Source of the DNA: Ligula intestinalis
Taxonomy: Eukaryota > Platyhelminthes > Cestoda > Diphyllobothriidea > Diphyllobothriidae
DNA length: 64,000 nucleotides
Assembly (NCBI GenBank): GCA_036362985.1
Contig: JAYGXS010000006.1
Location: 15,637,266 to 15,701,265, forward strand
Reading direction: 5' to 3'
The translations under genes were made by a program, and so were the position numbers. Shown piece after piece: positions 56,266-64,000 of the stretch; positions within the stretch are counted from its first letter, which is position 1, and every line of letters begins with the position of its first letter. The notes under the pieces are model-generated. The model did not search any database and was not told where the DNA came from. It saw only the letters and a program-made list of their open reading frames with translations.

Positions 56266-57074
56266 TTATTTCTACTCTGCTATATATCGCTATGCTCCAT
56301 AAGGTATTGCGAGTATTCCACATGAGACCTGAAATTGTTTTCATCGCAGGCTCCGCCGCGATGCCTTCTCGTCGGTCAACTATCATGCAAACGAATGATT
56401 CCACCATGAAATTACCCATTACGCCGAAGACCTTCAAGGATAATCTGCGAGGACAGAAAACGTACATTGCCTTCTTGCTCGACAAAAACTCTCAGAAGTC
56501 TGGCGACCCTGAGGATTTCTTTAACCGTTAACCTATAAATTGTAGCAGGAGGCTTCGAGATAGCTGTAGCCTACAAAATTTAGCATTTTCGTCTCAGTAA
56601 CGAGGTTAAATAGAGTAGACGTGTTATCTTTGAAAATGATAACGAAAGTCCTGGAATGTGTTTTCTATTAGACAAGATTACCTAAGTAGAGTTGAACTAC
56701 TGGTTGTTCAGCAAGTTTTTTCGGACTACATGCAAAGATTTGACTGTTAAAAGGACTAATTAGGTAGCATGTATTTTCATCGATTTTTAACTTCCTTTTA
56801 CAAAACCCATGCGTAAAAATATTCTTTCTCACACTTATCTGGTAGCCAACTACTTAACACGTCTTCCCTTACTAAAAGCACATTGTAGAATTGCGGTTAA
56901 CATTTCATGCGATAGCCCTTCTACTGTACGCACGTGTCTAGAAGGTGACTAAAGATCCATTACAGCAAGGTAACATCTGGGGAAAAAAATTAATTTTAAA
57001 AGCTAGGACAACGAATGGTTGATTAATCCTACGCTGTTCATACCAACAATTCTCGAGGAACCAATTGGACGTTA
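56266..57074. other. AT-rich, nothing recognised
   Basis: Opposing open frames at 56207-56531 show no domain. Confidence 0.4.
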
Positions 57075-57134
57075 TACAGGGGTATTCATTTATATAGACC
57101 CCTGTATGCATTGTAGTATTTTCGTCGGGCACCA

Positions 57135-57545
57135 AGGCAATTACATTCGCATAAATTCTCCGGATGTTTATGAGTGTGGGTGTATTTCTTTCTACAGGCA
57201 CCAATGACAGCCGCTTTCTCGAGTAACTGATTTTTTCATGATTCTTGAAAGGGTGGACTGTGACCTCGGCACCTGCAGGATCCCCAATTCCTGAACGATT
57301 TCTCTCTCGGTCATCTCGTTTTGAGAATTGATCATCTCAGCAACAAGCTGCTTAGTTGTTTCCGATGTTTGTTTCGGCCTTCTCTTCTCATAAGCGGTTT
57401 TGAAATCTCGCTCGTAATTTTCATTCTTGATCAGGTTTTTTGCAATTCTTTTGACTATCGAATAAGACAAATTGAGTGTCTCGTCTATCCTCTTCAGAGG
57501 GCTTTCCTGCTCAATATTGAGCCCGACGAAAATATTACAATGCAT
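57135..57545 (-). pseudogene. Transposase N-terminus (helix-turn-helix), DDE lost
   Basis: Binds the element ends in intact relatives. The first helix-turn-helix reads LNLSYSIVKRIAKNL, followed by KRRPKQTSETTKQLV and a second one up to QSTLSRIMKKS. A one-base change in the A6/T6 run at 57231-57236 shifts frame. The second frame gives LVPVERNTPTLINIRR and ends ALVPDEN, just where full transposases reach their first catalytic Asp. The sequence then runs straight into the left terminal repeat, which also supplies the codons for the last residues. So all catalytic residues are absent. Confidence 0.75.
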
Positions 57546-57674
57546 ACAGGGGTCTATATAAATGCATACATGGGTCTATATAAATGAATACAGGGGTCTA
57601 TATAAATGCATACAGGGGTTTATATAAATGCATACAGGGGTCAATATAAATGCATACAGGGGGTCTATATAAAT
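57542..57674. repeat. 22-bp tandem array derived from the terminal repeat
   Basis: Six units of GCATACAGGGGTCTATATAA plus AT, one with an extra G, with a few substitutions. The left end of the element has only one such unit, so the array grew at the right end. Confidence 0.93.
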
Positions 57675-57689
57675 GAATACCTCTGTAAG

Positions 57690-58780
57690 TCAATAGTAGA
57701 AGATATTTTGGTCAAAACGTATGGCGTATAACACATTTAGGTCTTCATAAGAGTCTCGTTCACGCGGGTTCATGCTATCCTTTCCAGCATTCGGGAAACA
57801 CTTGCAATGTTGAAACATCTGGTTCTGGTATGTACCAGTAAAAACAGTCACGAGAGTGTTCGATTCGATTTGTTTATGTAAGAGGTTACGAAAACCGCGT
57901 CCAGGAAACAAACCGACCTCAAATGTTATCCTGTCCACTATCACCACACAACGGAAAGTGATCTTCTGAAGCACTTGCTGAACACTGTCTCCGAATACTA
58001 GGCTTGGTTTTTGGGTCCATCGTTTATTTCTACTGGCATAGAACCAACTTTAAGAACTCAGTTGAACATCTCCAGGAAGAACAAACTAGAGCGAACACTG
58101 ACAACTTCTGATATGTCTCACTTAGAGATTGTCATGTGCAGTAAAAATAGTTGTAAATGAAAACAATTACAAACAAATACTACTCCTGTGGAAAATACTT
58201 GAAATCCTGGCGATAGCGTCGAGCAACAGAACTCTAGCCAGGACCTTCCTTAATTTACACTGTCCACGGAGACTCCAGAGCATGATCCAAATTCAAGCCT
58301 CCAAGGCAGTTCATGTTGTTTAGGTCAATTAAACCTTATGTTGAATCATAAGAAACAACTTCCAAGCGTTCTAATGTTATCAGCACACTTAGTTTGCTAG
58401 GGTTTTCCGCGCTGAGAGGATAACTGTCTCGTATTCGTGTGATCTAATTACCGGAAGAGCCTCTACAGTGGGGTCCTACCTTCACAGAAAGTGCATTGAT
58501 AAGATTCCAGATTTGCACATCAGGTCTCTCACAGCTACTGAATGACCATTATAGTCAGCATTGTTTCAGCCTATTTCTTTTCTCTGCCTGAAGGGCAGAC
58601 TTGAGCTCAGATGGAGTTTAAATGAGATCCTCCGGTGGGATTCAGAATACGCCTAGCCTGACCTGCAGGGAGTGCTGCCTCGGAAGCGGTGGGGTTGTTT
58701 CCCCACTTCCACAGCTATGAGTCGCAATTTATTATAGGCTGCCCCCCACTCCCGACAGCACATTTGAGTAGGAAAGCCCC
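57690..58780. other. AT-rich, nothing recognised
   Basis: Short open frames only. Confidence 0.45.
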
Positions 58781-58784
58781 ACTC

Positions 58785-59045
58785 TCACGTAATTTAGGCG
58801 GCCTTGCGCTAAAATCTAGGAAGGATAAATACCCCGTGTTCAAACCCTAACACTATTCATAATCCATATATTCACCGTAGCTTTAATTTTAACCTTAACC
58901 CTGCCCTTGACCCCTAAGCTTAACCCCTACCTTGCCTTAATGCACATCCTTGACTTCACTTTAATTCCTCTGGAATTTGGCGCGAAGCCAGGTGTAGTTC
59001 CTGTCCCCATATCTTCCCAGGAGGCCATATAAGCAAGCCCTACCT
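58785..59045 (+). repeat. Telomere-like dispersed repeat T, full copy
   Basis: The most complete copy: lead-in AATCTAGGAAGGATAAATAC and CGTGTTCAAACCCTAACAC, telomere-like units, then TTCCTCTGGAATTTGGCGCG and AGGCCATATAAGCAAGCCC. Confidence 0.8.
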
Positions 59046-59645
59046 GAATATATATTTAACGGTGAGTTCTTTGTAATGAATGCGTAAGAATGCTCTGGCA
59101 TTCTGCAAACCAATTTAAGCACAGTGCAATTTTCAAGTAAGATGTCTCAAAAGTTGTCGGGTTAAAGAAATTTCGTCCTTCAGTCGAAAAGATCACTGAT
59201 TTGTTGCGTATGTAGATGTGTCTGTTCTCGGACGACAATAACTGCTTTCTTTGCTCATGTAACCGTTGCCTCGATTTGTCTTCAAGTGACTTATTGAATG
59301 TTATCCGTTAGGTCAACGCGAAGGCAGCGCATTCACTGTTGCATGTAGCTTTACATGATTGTTTACTGTACTCTATCTATTTTAAGTAGTCCAGCCCGTA
59401 TCCGAAAGGAACTCAAAAAGCTCAACCGAATTACCATAAATGAACTCTGTGTAAGTTACCCAAAATAAAATTTCTGGTTTTTTTTACCTGCTCAAACAAT
59501 AGGTCATTAAAAATAATGGTTTTGCAGTTAACTACAACCGCGTATTCTTATGAAGGTCACCTTGAGTGGTATATGATTTGCCCTGGTCACGGTTTCTCAA
59601 GTCCCTATTCCTGTTTGTAAGTCAAACCTAGTCTAGCCACTAGGA
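59046..59645. other. Unassigned
   Basis: No recognised feature. Confidence 0.4.
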
Positions 59646-59649
59646 AAAC

Positions 59650-60065
59650 CTTGGGTGAAATTGGGCAGAAGATTATTCGTGCTCAACAGCGACGTATCCG
59701 TCTGCTTCCTGGTTCCTACAGACGAAGGTCGGCGAGAAAAAAGATGTCAGGCCGCCGAAAGTCGCGTGATCATGCCAGCAGTTAAATTGACGGTCGCCGG
59801 ATGGTAGAAGACGTGAGCAGGAGAGAGGAAGGAAAGGTGCCATGACGCGATTAATGTCGCGATCCCAGCCATTATAGCGTTCAGGTCCGGTTCCCAATAC
59901 AAAGAGGAGCAGGTTGGACGCCGGGAGCGGCTTCCCGAATCAGAATGCCGGAGTGCTCTTAGCGCCTTGAGCGAGCACACGTTCGAGTCGGCCTTGAAAG
60001 TTACTGGCCGGTTTAGACAGATAAATCTGGTTGGGAACCAGACTGCCACTGGTGCACACACAAGT
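59650..60065. repeat. Dispersed repeat Z (partial)
   Basis: TTCGAGTCGGCCTTGAAAGT (59980-59999) and TACTGGCCGG tie it to copies at 33.7 and 54.1 kb. Confidence 0.4.
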
Positions 60066-60289
60066 ACTCTCTAGACACGCAGCATCTCAACAAGCACCAG
60101 AGGAAATTGGATGAAAATGGGTGAGGGATAAAAAGGCAGTCCTGGGGCAGTGTACGCTGATTGTAGTGACTCATTCGTTTGTGGTATTTGTATGTTTGAA
60201 TCACGTCGGGGTAATCGATTTTAGGGGCTAAGTAGTAGCTGTGCTACGGTCATCAAGCCGACGTTCAGGTCGTATGTAAAAGGCAGAAG

Positions 60290-60560
60290 TCACCAGAATG
60301 AGGGCTTTACTGCACACAAGACCCTGAGTCGCTGTCTCGGGCAGCAGTGGCCGCGGACGTTACATCGACCGAGATGAAGCGTGTCCAAGTGGCAGCCCAG
60401 ACCGTTTGTGTGCGCAAGTGGAAGTTGGTCGAAGGTCTTCAAGTCAGCTAGTCGGAAAGCACTCCCTGCAAAGTTGCATGACCTTCGGAAAGTAGGCATT
60501 GAACAAGGTAGTTGGACAGCAGTGTAGGCCGGTCGCCACATTATTACCTGTTTCCTGCCG
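60290..60560 (+). repeat. Dispersed repeat W, copy 2
   Basis: See 26996-27430. Begins GAATGAGGGCTTTACTGC and includes CGGGCAGCAGTGGCC. Confidence 0.55.
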
Positions 60561-60936
60561 TCACGCTGGACGCGGAAGGGCTTTGCATCCTGTGACACGA
60601 CCCGGTAGGGAATATTATAGGGAGATTAGAGCGAGCCGAGCAAAAACGGAGGAAGATAATAGTGTATGTCGCCTAGTAGGTTTCATGATAGGAGAGAGAT
60701 AGAGAAAGACTGCCGTGACGCACCTGTGGGGATGGTCCACATACAGACATTGGGTATATTGGTGGGATAATCAAGATGGTTGTGAGAAGTGGGGGGCCAC
60801 CATTTCTCAGGGAAGGTGGGCGGTAGCAAGGTACACATTTTATGCTATGTATGCAAAACAAAAGTCTGGCTGTAGGCAGGACATGTACTACTGGAGGCAG
60901 CAGCAATGTGTGTTTTAGGAGACTTAGCTGGATGTA
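60561..60936. other. Unassigned
   Basis: No recognised feature. Confidence 0.35.
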
Positions 60937-60976
60937 GGCTACCCTTTAGCCTATTACAATAGGCTAAAGGGTAGCC
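60937..60976. repeat. Perfect 19-bp palindrome with 2-base spacer
   Basis: Left arm GGCTACCCTTTAGCCTATT, spacer AC, right arm is its exact reverse complement. The match stops abruptly at both outer ends. Confidence 0.98.
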
Positions 60977-61610
60977 AGTCGGCACAAATAAGGTCTGAAC
61001 GCGCGTCCGTGACCTTGACCTTTCGCTTGTCGCGCGCATGTGGCGCGGTAGATAGACAGCACATGCAACATTCATTGCAGCTTCGGTGTCTGGATCGGTA
61101 AGGTGCAAATGCCAAACACGACCAGGTGGAGATACTCAATTTCGCTTCCTATATCTTTAGCAGCGCGTGGGAAGGCATCAAGTGGCCTAGCTATCCCGTT
61201 CCCAGTCAAAGGGCGGGTTGGCACTCAGACCATCATGCAGTCTAGAAAGTTGGGGCTAAAATCTGGCATCACACTCAGTCATGACGGTCAAAGCGGTAAA
61301 AGACGATGGCAACTTAACGAATGCAAACTGCCGTGACTACCGCTGCAGCCCCCACGTTCGGTGGAAGGACTGACATCTCAGTTGGTACATCGGTCCAAGC
61401 AGGTAAGAACAACCAGTGCTCATTGCGGTAGTGGATGATCTTGAGACAGCTGGCCTTGAGCAAGAATGCCGCACACAACAATGTTGGGCGTCGCATTCGC
61501 AACAAGTCATCGAGTCTGAAATCTCTCACCGCATAGACAAATGACCTTGACGTAGTGAGCTCTGGGAAAGGACGCCAGAAATCGCCATGATAACTGTCTG
61601 CAACAGATAT
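60977..61610. other. Unassigned, repeat W-like words near 61430-61540
   Basis: CTTGAGACAGCTGGCCTTGAG and GTTGGGCGTCG resemble CTTGAGGCAGCTGACTCTGA and TTTGGGCGTCG at 27337-27390. Otherwise nothing. Confidence 0.4.
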
Positions 61611-61614
61611 TCCA

Positions 61615-61760
61615 GTGTAGTAACCCTATCCCGAACAAAACCTTAACCCCAACCCTAATCCTAGTACTAAATCTACGCTTAACCCCGTAACTTCATTTCC
61701 TTGGAAGTTAGGACAAAGACAAAGGCAGTTCCTGTCGCCTTGTCCTGTCATCGGAATCCC
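61615..61760 (+). repeat. Telomere-like dispersed repeat T
   Basis: CCTTAACCCCAACCCTAATC followed by TTCCTTGGAAGTTAGG and TTCCTGTCGCC, a worn 3' module. Confidence 0.65.
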
Positions 61761-62035
61761 GTCATTAAATATGATGTTTCCGACCTCGAAGGCGTCTCCA
61801 CGCGGCTTCAGGGCTAAATATGCTGTCAGAACCACTCACTCAAATGTGTTGCACCAACAGCTTATAGCTTTCCAGAAAATAATCTAAAGGTTTTTTGACC
61901 TAAAACGTTTTTTTAAGGGATTACATTAACCACACTACTGGTAACTTCGACCTTAAGGGCGGTGGGGTCGGTCCGAAGGGTAGCATCAATCAAAGAGTCC
62001 TTTACTTTTATCGCAAGTGGTTAAGTAACTTAAAC
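61761..62035. other. Unassigned
   Basis: No recognised feature. Confidence 0.35.
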
Positions 62036-62039
62036 TCTA

Positions 62040-62270
62040 GCAACTGCGGTCTTCAGGCCGGTTCCTTAGGAGCGGAGAAGTCATGCGAAGGCCAGAGTTG
62101 TAGGAAGAGTATATTCTGTACGAAATGAATGGGGGAAAAGGCAGTAAGAAATTGACAATCAGACGACCGCACAACCAAAAGCCAGTGGACGGTGTCTGAA
62201 GTGAGGTCTGCTTGGTATTCGTCACATGAGGTTCTGTATGATTCGACCTGTGATTGACTGTTCCAGAAGC
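62040..62270 (+). repeat. Dispersed repeat Z
   Basis: GTCATGCGAAGGCCAGA, AGAGTATATTCTGTACGAA and GATTCGACCTGTGATTGACT correspond in order to 53910-54180. Confidence 0.5.
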
Positions 62271-62429
62271 CGGAAGCAGCAGGCGTTCCCAAAATGCACT
62301 TCAACTGGAGTTACTCACGACAAGCGTTCACAAGTGCGCTTCGTGTGGAGCCGGTCACTACATCTTCACAAGGACTGTGAGGGTGATTACAAATGATTTG
62401 ACTGGACCCTTGGGAGACGAAGACAGGGG

Positions 62430-62615
62430 CTTAACTGCTATAAATGCGATGAAGTGGCACCGAAAATACAAGGGAGACCGGAATGGCCATTTCTGGCTCG
62501 TAAGCCTTCATCAGATAGTCATACTCAATCCCAGAGGTGGCAACCCTGAGATTCGAACCTGTGACATTGGTTCATTGAATGCAACACTCTACCATTGCAC
62601 CACGAGTTGGTTCTA
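62430..62615 (-). repeat. tRNA-derived SINE, nearly full length
   Basis: Minus strand: A-box CGTGGTGCAATGGTAGAG, canonical B-box AGGTTCGAATCTC, then GAGTATGACTATCTGATGAA and GAGCCAGAAATGGCCATTCC, ending GGTCTCCC. The reference copy for the family. Confidence 0.88.
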
Positions 62616-63635
62616 TTTTATCAAAGATTACAAGTCGCTATGCGACTGTCTGTGAGGGCTCTAAGTTGAGCTCCTAGGCAAATGGAACGGACATATTCCG
62701 TAATCAGCTCGGTGAGTGACCTATCATCATCGTATAAGTGCGTCAACGTAATTTAATGGAGACCAGTGATAGTACTTCACTTTGCCCAGGAGCCACTGTC
62801 ACTGACACTTTGAAGTAGCGGTCGGGAAATAACGGATGACAGCGACGCTTGATACGGACCGGCGGCCAGTGGTTGAATCGAACAGATTTCCCAAAAATTT
62901 GAGGGTGGGAACATCGAATTTATACTTTTATAGGTTGAGAAAAACTGGCGTTGCAAAATACTTCTGTCTTCTGGCTGTCTTCGAATGTACTGCTGACCGC
63001 CAAGAGGTAGTCAGTAAAGGCGTAGATATAGAGTAGGCCATCGAAGGTGCAATGGTCAACAACAGGGTGGTTTTCCAATCACAAGTCGGCAGAGAATAAG
63101 CCTTGTTGATGTGAAAGAGTGTAACAGCAGTTTATGAAGCAAATTCAGCAAGTTATCGGCCAGTGACATTGTTGTTGTCTGAGTTGGATCTGCCTGCAGC
63201 CAATCAATGAAAGACCCAGCGCTGATTGGGCTTGAACTTCCATCAGTCTACTGCTAAGGCAGAAGCGGTTCCAACAGCAAACTGACCTCGAACGTAAGGG
63301 ACGGGCGATCACGAGAGCAGACTTTCCCAAGATCATGAGGTAGTCTGCACATGAGTCTCTAGAAGGGCTAAAAGGAATTGTAGAGTCTACATTTTACACT
63401 CCGAAGCTCGAACAAGGAGGCTTAAGGAGAGCGACGGCTGTCTTTCGAAGATAGGGGTATGATGGCGTGCCCCAAACTGATCAAAGAAAAAATTCGTGGA
63501 ATGCGGGATGGGGTGGTAGGGTTAGTAAACATTAGGATTAAATCAAGAGGTAAAGTCTGTGATGCTTGGCATCAGCCGTTTCTCTAGTAACGTTTGTTCA
63601 CATTTGGTTCGCCACTGGCGCAGCAGATAAAAGCA
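62616..63635. other. Unassigned
   Basis: A short TAGGGTTAG-like patch near 63518 may be a worn repeat T. Nothing else recognised. Confidence 0.4.
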
Positions 63636-63639
63636 TCCT

Positions 63640-63765
63640 TCAAGCATAACCTCGGAGAGGAGCAAATAGTGGCTTGTAAAGGTAGCATTGCATTCTGTAC
63701 ATAATGGAGGAAGAATATGTTGGTGTCTGGTCAGAGTGCGCGTCTAGCGCCCGCTGAAACAGGGT
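63640..63765 (+). repeat. Dispersed repeat Z (partial)
   Basis: GCATTGCATTCTGTACATAA and AGGAAGAATATG resemble the middle of other Z copies. Confidence 0.35.
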
Positions 63766-64000
63766 TCCAGGAGAATTTCGTGGGGACCTGGTCACCTTAG
63801 CCCTGAAATTCCCTGACCGGTTTTGGTGGCTACGGTTAGCCAGACAAGCGGCATGAAGAAATGACTTGACGCGATAAGGACCGTCTGACGAATAAACTGC
63901 CGCTGATGCGTACGCATAAATATGCAATATATAGTAAGACCACCTTAAGGCAGGGATTGCGATTAAACAAACTACAAGTGATTCTCATCTCGATTTTACT
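63766..64000. other. Unassigned
   Basis: No recognised feature up to the window end. Confidence 0.3.

Larger units (their letters stand above)
57077..57685 (-). mobile_element. Tc1/mariner-like element, internally deleted
   Basis: Flanked by TA on both sides (57075-57076 and 57686-57687). Terminal repeats start CAG: left CAGGGGTATTCATTTATATAG (57077 on), right, on minus, CAGAGGTATTCATTTATA. They run inward to GTCGGGC (57077-57130; inner right part 57521-57541). The right one is lengthened by six tandem units of 22-23 bp (57542-57674). The interior encodes the N-terminal part of a transposase on the minus strand. At 609 bp it is far shorter than a full element. Confidence 0.85.

Noticed and set aside
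57542..57674. CRISPR-like regular repeat array
   Set aside because: Units are contiguous 22-mers without unique spacers and derive from the transposon's own terminal repeat.

Overview
The window looks like nuclear DNA of a repeat-rich flatworm (Platyhelminthes), most likely a large-genome tapeworm or fluke. This rests on the mix of elements seen: a Ty3/gypsy LTR retrotransposon, several Penelope-like elements (PLEs) with GIY-YIG endonucleases, CR1/Jockey-type LINE ends, Helitrons, tRNA-derived SINEs and a Tc1/mariner-like element. There is no bacterial-style operon, rRNA gene, CRISPR array or intact host gene. The taxon is an inference.

Layout. 1-4765: degenerate Ty3/gypsy element on the minus strand, its left LTR cut by the window start. 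5.5 kb: a LINE tail. 6223-7279 (+) and 31644-32894 (-): two relics of one non-autonomous Helitron lineage, each with a Rep fragment, a LINE-like tail and a hairpin+CTAG terminus. 7.3-13.7 kb: mostly unassigned AT-rich DNA with two SINEs. 13.8-14.6 kb: a PLE end. 17.0-17.7 kb: LINE 3' end. 18-20.5 kb: PLE fragments in inverted arrangement with a nested insertion. 22-27 kb: mostly unassigned, with several exon-like segments. 27.8-29 kb: a telomere-like dispersed repeat split by an 813-bp terminal-inverted-repeat element. 30.5-31.5 kb: PLE reverse transcriptase fragment. 36.0-39.7 kb: PLE fragments. 40.9-41.3 kb: the best candidate host coding exon. 41.5-47.5 kb: SINEs, telomere-like repeats, LINE tail, microsatellite. 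48.3-49.9 kb: LINE RT fragment beside a PLE with about 490-bp inverted arms. 50-64 kb: dispersed repeats, a Tc1/mariner-like element with a satellite-like tail (57077-57685), and a perfect 19-bp palindrome (60937-60976).

The genes do not form a pathway. Nearly everything recognisable is mobile-element debris, and the few exon-like segments would fit large introns of one or more host genes. The most interesting signals are: (1) hammerhead-ribozyme-like cores in the repeats of several PLEs; (2) a family of dispersed repeats built around degenerate telomere-like arrays; (3) the shared chimeric structure of the two Helitrons; (4) a Tc1-like element whose right terminal repeat has grown into a 22-bp tandem array.
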